Shown: positions 1-8,064, counted from the stretch's first letter. The stretch is DNA of 11,795 nt from JBFHKO01 sp041595355 (GCA_041595355.1 JBFHKO010000069.1:1-11795), one strand, 5' to 3'. Notes: a model not told the origin generated them from the sequence alone. Numbers and translations: made by a program.

Positions 1-345
1 ACCACCTGCCTCGCCTCGTCGGTGGCCATGTTCGTGCGCCAGGAGATTGCCCACCGTCACTTCAGTCCGCTGATCAATTTCACCACCACCGCCTTCATTG
101 CCACTTCCATCGCCAGTCTGGCGACCCGTTTCGGCTGGGGTGAGCAGCCCTATCTGGCCATGGCCGCCTGCGTGCTGTTGCTGGTGCCCGGTTTCCCGTT
201 GATCAATGCGGTGTTCGACATGGTGAAAGGCTACTTCAACATGGGGCTGGCCCGCTGGGGCACGGCCACCCTGCTGACCATCAGTGCCACCACCGGCATA
301 GTGCTGGCGATGAAGCTGACCGGTGTCTGGGGGTGGCAGTCATGA
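1..345 (+). CDS. yjjP: YjjP/ThrE-family exporter subunit, C-terminal part (5' end outside window)
   Basis: This is the last 114 residues of the large subunit of a two-gene threonine/serine exporter (ThrE) family transporter; the reading frame is open to the first base, so the start lies upstream. The fragment is an inner-membrane protein. It has hydrophobic segments around window residues 26-40, 49-66 and 90-105, and the family-like stretch PGFPLINAVFDMVKGYF lies between the last two. In E. coli the YjjP/YjjB pair is reported to export succinate, and the single-chain homologue ThrE of Corynebacterium exports threonine and serine; the substrate here cannot be read from sequence. The next gene, yjjB, encodes the small partner, and its start overlaps this stop codon (ATGA at 342-345), so the two are probably co-translated. 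The family call is firm; the substrate is not. Confidence 0.85.
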   Translation, partial: TTCLASSVAMFVRQEIAHRHFSPLINFTTTAFIATSIASLATRFGWGEQPYLAMAACVLLLVPGFPLINAVFDMVKGYFNMGLARWGTATLLTISATTGIVLAMKLTGVWGWQS

Positions 346-809
346 TGACACTGCTGCTGGAGCTGCTGTACGATGCCTTCTGGTCGGCCATTCCGGCCAT
401 CGGCTTTGCCATGCTGTTTTCGGTGCCGCCGCGCATGCTGAAATACTGCGCCCTGGGCGGCGCCTTTGCCCACAGCATGCGGACGCTGCTCATCTATCAG
501 GGGGTGCCCATTGAGTGGGCCACGTTTGCGGCCACCACCACCATCGGCCTGGTGTTCGTCTTCTTGTCCCGCCGGGTATTGGCACCGCGGCCGGTGTTCA
601 CCGTGGCCAGCATTATTCCCATGATACCGGGCAAGTTTGCCTTCACGACCATCATTTCGGTGCTCTCCATGAACAACAGCGGCGTGACCCTGGAGCTGAT
701 GCAGGCGGCCATCGAAAATGGCCTGAAGACGGTCTTCATTCTGGTGGCGCTGAGCTTTGGCCTGGCGATCCCCTCGCTGTTCATTTATCGCAACCGGCCC
801 ATCGTCTGA
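342..809 (+). CDS. yjjB: YjjB/ThrE-family exporter small subunit
   Basis: This gene encodes a 155-residue polytopic inner-membrane protein, the small partner (DUF3815 type) of the YjjP subunit. It closely resembles E. coli YjjB in length and sequence. Shared landmarks are the early AIPAIGFAMLFSVP stretch, the FTVASIIPMIPG stretch in the middle and the final SLFIYRNRP. Four to five hydrophobic segments are visible. I chose the ATG at 342 because it overlaps the yjjP stop and follows a G-rich Shine-Dalgarno-like run at about 329-336; ATG 345 and GTG 333 are in-frame alternatives. Only two bases separate its stop from folA, so it very likely shares a transcript with folA. The transport substrate (succinate or small amino acids) is inferred from relatives only. 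Confidence 0.88.
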   Translation: MMTLLLELLYDAFWSAIPAIGFAMLFSVPPRMLKYCALGGAFAHSMRTLLIYQGVPIEWATFAATTTIGLVFVFLSRRVLAPRPVFTVASIIPMIPGKFAFTTIISVLSMNNSGVTLELMQAAIENGLKTVFILVALSFGLAIPSLFIYRNRPIV

Positions 810-811
810 GC

Positions 812-1309
812 ATGAAAATTTCCCTTATCGTCGCCATGGCCCATGACAGGATCATCGGCAAGGACAACCAAATGCCCTGGCATCTGCCGGCGGATCTGCG
901 CCACTTCAAAACCATTACCCTGGGCAAGCCGGTGGTGATGGGGCGGCGTACTTTTGAGTCCATCGGCCGGCCGTTGCCGGGCCGGCGCAATCTGGTGGTG
1001 AGCCGCAACCCCAGCTGGCAGGCCCAGGGCGCCGAGCGGGTGTCCAGCCTGCTGGCGGCCCTGGCGCGGGTGGACGGGGTCGAGGAGGTGATGGTTATCG
1101 GCGGCGGCCAGCTGTATGCCGAGGCGTTGCCGCTGGCGGATTGCCTCTATCTGACCCACATCGATGTGGCGCTGGCGGGGGATACCCGGTTCCCGGCCTA
1201 TGCGGCGCTCGGCTGGCACAGTCTGGGAAAAGAGTGCCATGCCGCCGACGAGCGCAATCCTTACCCCTACTGCTTCGAGACTCTGTTGCGTCAGCCTCCG
1301 CGCACCTGA
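812..1309 (+). CDS. folA: Dihydrofolate reductase
   Basis: The 165-residue product reduces dihydrofolate to tetrahydrofolate with NADPH in the cytoplasm, supplying one-carbon carriers; it is the trimethoprim target. The whole protein aligns by eye with E. coli FolA. Visible sites are the MPWHLPADL motif with W23 and the catalytic acid D28 (E. coli D27), F32, GRRTFESIGRPLPGR at 44-58 including the folate-binding R58 (E. coli R57), the cofactor loop VIGGGQLY with I96 (E. coli I94), and T115 in the YLTHID strand. None of these positions carries an obvious resistance change. The start is the ATG two bases after the yjjB stop. No good Shine-Dalgarno sequence precedes it, which suggests reinitiation after yjjB. 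The gene converges on apaH with a 15-base gap. Confidence 0.97.
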   Translation: MKISLIVAMAHDRIIGKDNQMPWHLPADLRHFKTITLGKPVVMGRRTFESIGRPLPGRRNLVVSRNPSWQAQGAERVSSLLAALARVDGVEEVMVIGGGQLYAEALPLADCLYLTHIDVALAGDTRFPAYAALGWHSLGKECHAADERNPYPYCFETLLRQPPRT

Positions 1310-1328
1310 GCGGGGCGCCAGCGTTCAG
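1306..1328. other. Possible hairpin between convergent folA and apaH
   Basis: CTGAGCG at 1306-1312 can pair with CGTTCAG at 1322-1328 (7 pairs, one G-U in RNA), with a GC-rich loop. The arms contain the TGA stop codons of folA (1307-1309) and, on the other strand, apaH (1325-1327). No T-run follows on either strand, so this is not a classical intrinsic terminator. It could act as a weak bidirectional transcript end, or be chance. Confidence 0.25.
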
Positions 1329-2152
1329 TTGCCGCGGGCGTAGACGGGGCAATCGAGGGCGAACAGCGCCTGATCTTCCCAGCGCCACAACGTCAGCTGG
1401 TTGCCCCAGACGCAGCCGGTATCCAGAGCACGCATCTGCGGGCCACTGCATTGCCCCAGCAGGGCAGCCCAGTGGCCAAACACCAGGAAGGGGTCGTCGG
1501 CTGCGGGACGGCGTAATTCGAACCAGGGATGCAGCGCGTCGTCGCCGGCTGTGGGGGCCCGTTTGTTGTGAAACTCCAGCCGTCCATCGGGGTGGCAGAA
1601 ACGCAGGCGGGTGAAGCTGTTGATGATGTAGCGCCAGCGTGGCAGCCCCACCAGGCGCGCATCCCAGTGGCTCGGCTCGTCGCCGTACATGTGCTGCAGC
1701 AGCCAGTCGGCCCGGTCGCCGCGCAGCAGGCTTTCCACCTCGCGGGCGCAGGCGCGGGCGGTGGCCAGCTCCCACTGGGGCGACAGGCCGGCGTGGCACA
1801 TCATCACCGGCAGCTGCGCATGCTCGGCCAGCAGCGGTTGCCGGCACAGCCAGTGCAGCAGCTCGTCCCGATCCGGGGCGGCCAGCAGCGCATCCAGCTT
1901 GTCCTTGCGCTTTGGCTTGACGTGGCCGGCGGCGGTGGCCAGCAGGTGCAGATCATGATTGCCCAGCACGGTCTGGGCGCGGTTGCCCAGCTGGTGTACG
2001 AAGCGCAGCACCTCCAGCGAGCGGGGGCCGCGGGCCACCAGATCGCCGGTCAGCCAGAGTTCGTCTGCGCCCGGATCAAACTGCGCCAGATCCAGCAGCC
2101 GCCGGAGTTCGTCGTAGCAGCCCTGGACATCGCCTACGAAATAGGTGGCCAT
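1325..2152 (-). CDS. apaH: Symmetrical diadenosine tetraphosphatase ApaH
   Basis: The 275-residue enzyme hydrolyses Ap4A symmetrically to two ADP and, in E. coli, also removes Np4-type caps from RNA. It is a cytoplasmic metallophosphatase of the PPP phosphatase superfamily. The three metal-binding signatures are present: GDVQGCYDE from residue 7, GDLVARGP at 36-43 and GNHD at 64-67 followed by LHLL. I start at the ATG at 2152 because the family begins MATYFVGDVQGC; upstream in-frame codons run into apaG and do not resemble the family. It is the last gene of the leftward operon, seven bases after apaG. The length equals that of typical ApaH (about 270-280 residues). Loss of apaH raises Ap4A in E. 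coli; control beyond operon position is not visible here. Confidence 0.96.
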   Translation of the reverse strand: MATYFVGDVQGCYDELRRLLDLAQFDPGADELWLTGDLVARGPRSLEVLRFVHQLGNRAQTVLGNHDLHLLATAAGHVKPKRKDKLDALLAAPDRDELLHWLCRQPLLAEHAQLPVMMCHAGLSPQWELATARACAREVESLLRGDRADWLLQHMYGDEPSHWDARLVGLPRWRYIINSFTRLRFCHPDGRLEFHNKRAPTAGDDALHPWFELRRPAADDPFLVFGHWAALLGQCSGPQMRALDTGCVWGNQLTLWRWEDQALFALDCPVYARGN

Positions 2153-2159
2153 GACAGCG

Positions 2160-2537
2160 TCAGTGCAGCAGGTTGGGAATGGCGAGGGTAAAGGTCGGTA
2201 TGCTGACCTGGAACAGTTGCCCCTGCTCATCCTGGAAGCTGTAGTAGCCGGCCATGATGCCGAAGGGGGTCTTGAGACTGACGCTGCTCTGGTAGCTGAA
2301 ACGGCTGCCGGCGGCGATGAAGGGCTGCTCTCCCACCACGCCAGGCCCCTGGACCTCGGCGCTCTGGCCATTGGCATCGGTGATAAGCCAGTAGCGTTCC
2401 AGCAGCTGGACCGTCAGGGCCCCGTGGTTCTCGATGCTGATGTCGTAACCAAACACGTACTGGGCCTGCTCCGGAGCGGATTCATCGGCCAGATAGAAGG
2501 GGTGCGGCAGGATCAGGATCGACGGGGCCATGTTCAT
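2160..2537 (-). CDS. apaG: ApaG protein (Co2+/Mg2+ efflux-associated beta-sandwich protein)
   Basis: This 125-residue protein has exactly the length of E. coli ApaG and clear similarity along its whole length: YVFGYDISIENHG, the LLERYWLITDANG block, EVQGPGVVGEQP and the C-terminal FTLAIPNLLH. ApaG is a single fibronectin-III-like domain. It was linked genetically to cobalt and magnesium handling in Salmonella (corD), but its biochemical role is unsettled. The first ATG (2537) matches the family N-terminus residue for residue and overlaps the rsmA stop as ATGA. A second ATG at 2531 has a better-spaced AAGG upstream, so initiation there (123 residues) is possible. It lies between rsmA and apaH as in E. 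coli. Confidence 0.95.
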   Translation of the reverse strand: MNMAPSILILPHPFYLADESAPEQAQYVFGYDISIENHGALTVQLLERYWLITDANGQSAEVQGPGVVGEQPFIAAGSRFSYQSSVSLKTPFGIMAGYYSFQDEQGQLFQVSIPTFTLAIPNLLH

Positions 2538-3346
2538 CCTTGAGTGTGGTCGGTGAGCCAGTTGGCAATGGTGACGAACTGCCCCAGGCTCAGGTTCTCT
2601 GCCCGCAGGTTAGGATCTATGCCCTGCTCAGTCAACTGCTCGGGGGTGATGAAGTTGCGGAACGCATTGCGGATGGTCTTGCGCCGCTGGCCGAAACCTT
2701 CGAGGCAGACCCGGGCCAGGTGGTTGATATTTTTGGCCACCCAGGGGCGGCGGAGATGGGGCACCAGGCGCACCACGGCGGAGTCCACCTTGGGGGCGGG
2801 CTTGAAGGCCTCGGGGCCGACTTCCAGCACCGGTATCACCTGGCAGTAATATTGCGCCATGACGCTCAGTCGCCCATAGGCCTTGCTGCCAGGGCCGGCT
2901 GCCAGCCGTTCGACCACTTCTTTTTGCAGCATGAAGTGCATGTCGGTTATCTCGGCACACTGCTCGAGCAGATGGAACATCAGCGGCGTGGAGATATTGT
3001 AGGGCAGGTTGCCGAATACCCGCAGCGGGCGGCCGGGGCGGGCGAGGGCATCGAAGTCGAAGCGCATGGCATCGGCTTCATGCACCACCAGCTTGTGCTT
3101 GAGGGTCGGGTGTTCGCGCAGGCGCGCCGCCAGATCCCGATCCAGCTCCACCACCTGCAGCTGATCGACACAGGCCGCCACCGGCTCGGTGAGGGCGCCA
3201 AGGCCCGGGCCGATTTCCACCATGATGTCGTTCGGGCGTGGATGAATGGCGGAGACGATGGCGTCTATGGTGTAGCTGTCGTGCAGAAAGTTCTGGCCGA
3301 AGCGCTTACGGGCACGGTGGCCCAGGTGTACCTTGTCGTTGCTCAT
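2534..3346 (-). CDS. rsmA: 16S rRNA (A1518/A1519-N6)-dimethyltransferase RsmA
   Basis: RsmA (KsgA) dimethylates two adjacent adenines in the helix 45 loop of 16S rRNA using S-adenosylmethionine, a late quality-control step of 30S assembly. Its loss gives kasugamycin resistance. The 270-residue protein has the N-terminal RKRFGQNFL signature (13-21), SAM-binding motif I EIGPGLGALT (44-53), the acidic ELD at 67-69, EADAM (90-94) and the catalytic NLPYNIS motif (113-119). The rest is the helical C-terminal domain with the FGQRRKTIRNAF stretch typical of the family. Its ATG overlaps the pdxA stop by four bases, and its own stop overlaps the apaG start in the same way. A weak GGTAAG lies about eight bases upstream of the start, so coupling to pdxA probably matters. 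Confidence 0.97.
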   Translation of the reverse strand: MSNDKVHLGHRARKRFGQNFLHDSYTIDAIVSAIHPRPNDIMVEIGPGLGALTEPVAACVDQLQVVELDRDLAARLREHPTLKHKLVVHEADAMRFDFDALARPGRPLRVFGNLPYNISTPLMFHLLEQCAEITDMHFMLQKEVVERLAAGPGSKAYGRLSVMAQYYCQVIPVLEVGPEAFKPAPKVDSAVVRLVPHLRRPWVAKNINHLARVCLEGFGQRRKTIRNAFRNFITPEQLTEQGIDPNLRAENLSLGQFVTIANWLTDHTQG

Positions 3347-4338
3347 TGTTGATTGCTTACCATGGCAAGGGCCTGATCCAGGGCGGTCAGCAGACTGCCC
3401 ATGTCGGCCTGACCCGTCCCGGCCAGATCCAGGGCAGTGCCGTGATCGACCGAGGTGCGGATGAAGGGAAGTCCCAGAGTGATGTTGACGGCGCGGCCAA
3501 AGCCCTTGTATTTGAGCACCGGCAGCCCCTGATCGTGATACATGGCCAGCACGGCATCCGCCCGTTGCAGGTATTTTTCCTGGAACAGGGTATCGGCCGG
3601 CAGCGGCCCCAGCAGCGCCATGCCCTCGAGGCGCAGCTGCTCGAGGACCGGGCCTATGATCTCCAGCTCTTCGCGTCCGAGATGGCCGCCCTCGCCGGCA
3701 TGGGGGTTGAGGCCGCAGACCAGGATGCGCGGGTGGGGCAGACCGAACTGGCGCTGCAGATCGCCATGCAGTATCCGCAGGGTGCGGGTCAGGCCGGCGG
3801 GGGTGATGGCGGCGGCGACCTGGCTCAGCGGCAGGTGGGTGGTGGCCAATGCCACCCGCAGCCCCTCGGTGGCCAGCATCATCACCACCTGCTCACAGCC
3901 GGCCTGTTCGGCAAAGAACTCGGTGTGGCCGCTGAAGGGCACGCCCGCCTCGTTGATCACCCCCTTGTGCACCGGTCCGGTCACCAGGGCGGCAAATTCG
4001 CCGCTCAGGGCGCCGGCGGCGGCCCGCTGCAGGGTGGCCAGCACATAGGCACCGTTGGCCACGTTCAACTCGCCCGGACGGGCGGGGCCGGCCAGGGGGA
4101 CGGCCGCCAGTGTCAGGGTGCCCGCCGCCTGGGGGCGCGGCGCGGCGCTGCCGTCATAGGGCAGCAGCCTGATCTTGAGCCCCAGCAGGCGGGCCCGCTG
4201 CTCCAGCAGTGCCGGATCGGCCACCACCACCAGCTCCACCGGCCAGGCGCGGCTGGCCAGCCCCAGTACCAGATCGGGACCCACGCCGCCCGGCTCGCCG
4301 GGGGTCAGCACGATGCGTTTCACTGTCTGCTCCATCAT
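3343..4338 (-). CDS. pdxA: 4-hydroxythreonine-4-phosphate dehydrogenase
   Basis: PdxA oxidises 4-phosphohydroxy-L-threonine with NAD; the product decarboxylates to 3-amino-1-hydroxyacetone phosphate, the substrate PdxJ uses to form pyridoxine 5'-phosphate (DXP-dependent vitamin B6 route). The 331-residue protein begins with the family signature TPGEPGGVGPDL. It contains GPVHKGVINEAG (121-132), GHTEFFAE and the three divalent-metal histidines H168 (TTHLP), H213 (NPHAGE) and H268 (MYHDQG), equivalent to E. coli H166, H211 and H266. The SVDHGTALDLAGTG stretch is near the end. Two adjacent ATGs exist (4338 and 4335); the first gives an ATGA overlap with the surA stop and is preferred. The gene lies between surA and rsmA as in E. 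coli. Confidence 0.97.
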   Translation of the reverse strand: MMEQTVKRIVLTPGEPGGVGPDLVLGLASRAWPVELVVVADPALLEQRARLLGLKIRLLPYDGSAAPRPQAAGTLTLAAVPLAGPARPGELNVANGAYVLATLQRAAAGALSGEFAALVTGPVHKGVINEAGVPFSGHTEFFAEQAGCEQVVMMLATEGLRVALATTHLPLSQVAAAITPAGLTRTLRILHGDLQRQFGLPHPRILVCGLNPHAGEGGHLGREELEIIGPVLEQLRLEGMALLGPLPADTLFQEKYLQRADAVLAMYHDQGLPVLKYKGFGRAVNITLGLPFIRTSVDHGTALDLAGTGQADMGSLLTALDQALAMVSNQQ

Positions 4339-5639
4339 GGCGCGGCCTGCTCGTCGACGATGCGCACATAGGCTTCATCGCGCAGCTCATCCCTCCAGGC
4401 CTGCACCTCTTCTGCGAAGCGACGGTTGTAGATGAGCTGGTAGGCGCGGTTTTCGGTGGCCTGGCTGGTGGCGTCCTGAAGACGGCGATTCTCCAGTTGC
4501 ACTATGTGCCAGCCATGGCTGGAGCGAAATGGCGGGCTCAGCTCGCCGACCTTGAGGCGATTGACCACGTCGCGAAACTCGGGAACATAGATGTCGGGAT
4601 TGGCCCAGCCCAAGTCGCCGCCCTGGACGGCCGAGCCGGGATCCTCTGAGTACTGTTCGGCCAGTTTGGCAAGGTTGGCCTTGCCGGAGCGGATGTCACG
4701 CACGAAGCCGGCCAGCATCTCCTTGGCCTTCTCCTCGCTCAGTATGATGGAGGGACGGATCAGGATATGGCGGGCCTTGATCTCGCTCTGGGTGACCTGG
4801 CTGACCCCCTTGGTATCGAACACCTTGACGATATGCAGGCCGGCGCCGGAGCGCAGGGGGCCTATGATGTCGCCACGCTGGGCTCCCCGGGCGGCATCGG
4901 CCAGCAGGGTGGGCATCTCCTCCAGGTTCATCCAGCCCCAGTCACCGCCTTCCAGTGCCTTGGGGCCACTGCTCTCGGCGATGGCCAGGGTCTTGAAGTC
5001 GGCGCCCTGGCGCAGCGCCTCGAGCAGCTGCTCGGCCTTGCGGGTGATACGGGCCTGCTCGGCACTGTCGGCGTTGGCAGAGAGGCTGAGCAGCAGGTGC
5101 CCCATGTGGTAGCGCTGCTCCCGGTTGCCCTGTTCCTGCAGCAGCTTGACCACCTGTTTGACTTCCTGCTCGGTGATGTTGATGCGTTGGCGCATCTGGT
5201 TGCGGCGCACCTCGGCCAGCAGCATCTCGCGGCGCATGGTCTCGCGGAACTGGGCGGCGGACTGCCCTCGCGCGGCCGCCTGGTGTTGCAGCTTGGCGAT
5301 GCTGGTGTTCTGGCTGGCCGCCATGTTGGCCAGCGCCTGATCCAGCTGGGTGTCGCTGATCTTCAGCCCCTGCTTGTTGGCCAGCTGCAATACCAGGCTG
5401 TCGCCGATGAGCCGATCCAGCACTTGCCGGCGCAACTGGGCCTGGGGTGGCAGGGACTGGCCCTGTTCGCGGGCATCGGCCTGTATTTGCTGAAGCAGGG
5501 TATCCAGTTCGCTCTGCAGCACGACGTCCTGGTTGACCACGGCAATCACCTTGTCTACCAGCTGGGGCGCGGCCAGGGCACTCAGCGCCACACCGGCCAG
5601 CAGGCCGGTGCTAATCCATTGCAACATGCGTTTCATCAT
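4335..5639 (-). CDS. surA: Periplasmic chaperone and peptidyl-prolyl isomerase SurA
   Basis: SurA escorts unfolded outer-membrane proteins, LptD among them, across the periplasm to the BAM complex. The product has a Sec signal peptide with basic residues KRM, a hydrophobic core and the end SALA, with predicted cleavage after A23, giving mature APQLVDKV as in E. coli. The N-terminal chaperone domain runs to about residue 175. Two parvulin domains follow, at about 177-276 (RYHMGHLLL to GLHIVKVFD) and 289-388 (KARHILI to GWHIVQLEN), then a C-terminal helix that completes the chaperone core. I chose ATG 5639, about eight bases after a GGGAAG; the frame also offers TTG 5642 and ATG 5636. The 434 residues compare with 428 in E. 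coli. It follows lptD after 30 bases. Confidence 0.96.
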   Translation of the reverse strand: MMKRMLQWISTGLLAGVALSALAAPQLVDKVIAVVNQDVVLQSELDTLLQQIQADAREQGQSLPPQAQLRRQVLDRLIGDSLVLQLANKQGLKISDTQLDQALANMAASQNTSIAKLQHQAAARGQSAAQFRETMRREMLLAEVRRNQMRQRINITEQEVKQVVKLLQEQGNREQRYHMGHLLLSLSANADSAEQARITRKAEQLLEALRQGADFKTLAIAESSGPKALEGGDWGWMNLEEMPTLLADAARGAQRGDIIGPLRSGAGLHIVKVFDTKGVSQVTQSEIKARHILIRPSIILSEEKAKEMLAGFVRDIRSGKANLAKLAEQYSEDPGSAVQGGDLGWANPDIYVPEFRDVVNRLKVGELSPPFRSSHGWHIVQLENRRLQDATSQATENRAYQLIYNRRFAEEVQAWRDELRDEAYVRIVDEQAAP

Positions 5640-5669
5640 CAAGCGTTCTTCCCGATGCAGGACCTGAGG

Positions 5670-8003
5670 TTAGTCATTGAGGTTATAGGGGCGAAGGTAG
5701 GGTAACAGCTTGGTATCCAGGCCGTAAGTGGTGCCGGAGCCCACGCTGCCCAGACCCTTGAATTCGACGTTGAGGCCGACACTGGTTTCCTGGGTGGCGG
5801 TGAGGGTGGAGTTGTTCGGCGTGTTCTCCCGTTCCCAGGTCAGGTTGAGGGCCCAGCAGCAGGAGTCGTAGCGCAGCCCAAACAGCGTGTCGATGTTCTG
5901 GGATTCGCCGATATCCCGGTAGTGGGCGCCCAGCAGTTGCCAGTCACGGCTGACCGGCACCCGCAGCAGGGTGCCGATTTGACTGATGTCGGCCTGCTGG
6001 TAGGAGGGCAGGACGATGGAGTCCTCCTGCACGAAGCGGTAGCTGAGCTGGCTGAGAAAACCATTGCGCTGGTATTCGATGGCCCAGTTGCTGTTGGCCA
6101 CTTCGGCTTCGCTGGTGTCGTACTGCATGCCCATGTGGAAGGACCAGGGATCGCTCGGACGCACATCGGCGCCGAAGGCCAGCAAAGAGCGAGGATCGGT
6201 GACCGACGCGTCATCGGGGTAGAGGGTGACCCTGGGGTTGACCAGGTTGTAGGATTGGCCGACGGATAAACGCAGCCGTTCGACCGTATCCTGGTCATAT
6301 ATCCGGCTGGAGACGCCCAGACTGATCTTGTTGGCATCACTGATGCGGTCCAGGCCGGCAAAGCGGCGATCACTGAACAGGCTGTAGTAATCCGGGTTCA
6401 TGGTGGTGCTGTCGAAGATGCCGATATGATCCTGATCGCGGTAGGGAACGTACAGATACTGGAACTCCGGCTCCAGGGTCTGGGTGTAGAGCTGTTTGTT
6501 CCAGACGCCGATGCGATCGAATACCAGTCCGCCCTGCAGACGGGCCATGGGCAGAGTGCGGCTGATCTGTTCGTCCAGAGCATCCAGCCCCAGATCATCG
6601 CTGTAATAGGAGGCCATGTCCTCGGGGATCTGCTGCTGATAGAGGGTCTGCATCAGCTTGAACTGCCCTTCCAGGCTGTAGCCGGGCGCCCGGGCCAGGG
6701 GCAGGGTCAATACGGGTTCCAGATGCAGGCGCTGGCCGGTATAGGCCTTGTAGAGGCTGGCGTCGTGGCCGAAGTTGGTCAGCTCGGAGTTGAAGGCCAG
6801 ATCGTAGTGTTCACCCGGCTGGTAGTGGTTGTAGTTCAGACGTGGCAACAGCGTATGCGGGGTCAGGGTATTGGGCAGCAGTATCTGGTAGTCGCGCACT
6901 TCGGAGGTCAGGTTCCAGTCGCGCTGGTAATAGCCGAGGGAGAGGGATTGCTGCAGCTGGTTGTCCACCAGGGTGCCGACCGGCGGAGCCAGATCGTTGA
7001 AGTAGTCGTAATCCTCGTTGGCCACCCGCACGACGCTGGCACCCAGGCGCAGGCTGTCGTCCAGCATGCGCGACTGGTGGCTCAGGCTGGCCAGCCAGCG
7101 CTTGTCGGGTTCATCCTCATCCTGAAGGCGATCCCCATCCAGGTATTCGGTGTACAGGCTGCCGCTGTGTCCTTCTGCCGGCAGATAGCGGAACTCCGCC
7201 TTGGCCATGGTGCCGCGATTCTCCATGACCCGTGGGGTCAGGGTCAGGTCGTAATTGGGAGCCAGATTCCAGTAGTAGGGGGTGCTGACATCCAGGCCAT
7301 GGGTGGAACTCATGGCAAAGCTGGGATAGAGCAGACCCGACTTGCGCTCATCCTTGACCGGGAAGCTGAAATAGGGGAAGTAGAATACCGGCACATCATA
7401 GAGCCACAGGCTGGCGTTCCAGGCTTCGCCAAACACCTCCTGCTGGTCGATCTCCACCGAGCTGGCCTGTAGCCACCACATTTCCTGGCCGGGAGGGCAG
7501 GTGGTGAAGCGGGCCTGCTCCAGGCTCAGCGTCTTGCGGGCATCGCTGACCTGGATCTGGGCGGCGTCACCCCGGGCCGGCGAGCCGTGTAGCTGATAGC
7601 GGGCGCCATCGAGGCGCGACTCCTTGCTGTCCAGGTTGGAGCTCAGGGTGCCATCGCTCTTCAGGGTCACCTGGCCATCGCTGTAGTGGATGTCGCCCTG
7701 GGCCTTGACATCGCGGGTGCGCTGATCAAGTTCGGTGTAGTCGGCGCTGAAGTGGCGCACCCCCTGTTCCACCTGTACATCGCCCTGATAGATGGCCTTG
7801 CCATCCAGCGTCGCCTCGGCGCGCTGCGCCGTCACGGACACCGGGAGTTCGGCCTGGTTGGCCGGGGCCGTTTGCACCGGCGGCACGTCGATATAGCAGC
7901 GCTGGGAAAAGACGCCGGCGCCCAGCTCGGCCTGGCTGGCCGGAGGGGTCAGGAGAGCGGCAAGGGAAAGGATACCGCTGAAGGCTTGGGTGCGAATACG
8001 CAT
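5670..8003 (-). CDS. lptD: LPS-assembly protein LptD
   Basis: LptD with lipoprotein LptE forms the outer-membrane translocon that places lipopolysaccharide in the outer leaflet. The 777-residue precursor has a signal peptide (MRIRTQ, then a hydrophobic stretch, cleavage likely after SQA, residue 25). An LptA-like beta-jellyroll follows at about 53-150, and then a large C-terminal beta-barrel rich in alternating aromatic strands. The four cysteines of the disulfide rearrangement are all present: C36 (RCYID), C169 (TTCPPG) and the adjacent pair C715-C716 (SCCWALN), matching E. coli C31, C173, C724 and C725. The conserved VFYFPYFSFP stretch is visible. It is the first gene of the leftward operon, with SurA, its own chaperone, encoded next. 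No strong Shine-Dalgarno is seen before ATG 8003. Confidence 0.97.
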   Translation of the reverse strand: MRIRTQAFSGILSLAALLTPPASQAELGAGVFSQRCYIDVPPVQTAPANQAELPVSVTAQRAEATLDGKAIYQGDVQVEQGVRHFSADYTELDQRTRDVKAQGDIHYSDGQVTLKSDGTLSSNLDSKESRLDGARYQLHGSPARGDAAQIQVSDARKTLSLEQARFTTCPPGQEMWWLQASSVEIDQQEVFGEAWNASLWLYDVPVFYFPYFSFPVKDERKSGLLYPSFAMSSTHGLDVSTPYYWNLAPNYDLTLTPRVMENRGTMAKAEFRYLPAEGHSGSLYTEYLDGDRLQDEDEPDKRWLASLSHQSRMLDDSLRLGASVVRVANEDYDYFNDLAPPVGTLVDNQLQQSLSLGYYQRDWNLTSEVRDYQILLPNTLTPHTLLPRLNYNHYQPGEHYDLAFNSELTNFGHDASLYKAYTGQRLHLEPVLTLPLARAPGYSLEGQFKLMQTLYQQQIPEDMASYYSDDLGLDALDEQISRTLPMARLQGGLVFDRIGVWNKQLYTQTLEPEFQYLYVPYRDQDHIGIFDSTTMNPDYYSLFSDRRFAGLDRISDANKISLGVSSRIYDQDTVERLRLSVGQSYNLVNPRVTLYPDDASVTDPRSLLAFGADVRPSDPWSFHMGMQYDTSEAEVANSNWAIEYQRNGFLSQLSYRFVQEDSIVLPSYQQADISQIGTLLRVPVSRDWQLLGAHYRDIGESQNIDTLFGLRYDSCCWALNLTWERENTPNNSTLTATQETSVGLNVEFKGLGSVGSGTTYGLDTKLLPYLRPYNLND

Positions 8004-8064
8004 GAGCAGCTTGTGAGTTCCATATGCGGTTGGATAAATGACCCGCTGCCGCGCCGGGCTTCGG

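Noticed and set aside
2540..3352. 270-codon open frame on the plus strand opposite rsmA
   Set aside because: It mirrors rsmA almost exactly in extent, has a shuffled Gly/His/Gln-rich composition and no domain I recognise. GC-rich genes commonly create such antisense frames.
3238..4371. 377-codon open frame on the plus strand opposite pdxA
   Set aside because: It is a shadow of pdxA: Gly/Gln/His-rich composition, no motif and no ribosome binding site, while pdxA on the other strand has complete catalytic motifs.
6426..7472. 348-codon open frame on the plus strand opposite lptD
   Set aside because: Lies wholly within lptD, has no recognisable domain, and lptD is supported by its four conserved cysteines and signal peptide.
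8015..8021. GGAACTC on the minus strand resembling a sigma-E -35 element upstream of lptD
   Set aside because: It lies only about a dozen bases before the lptD start, so a transcript from it would begin inside the coding sequence, and no fitting -10 element was seen.
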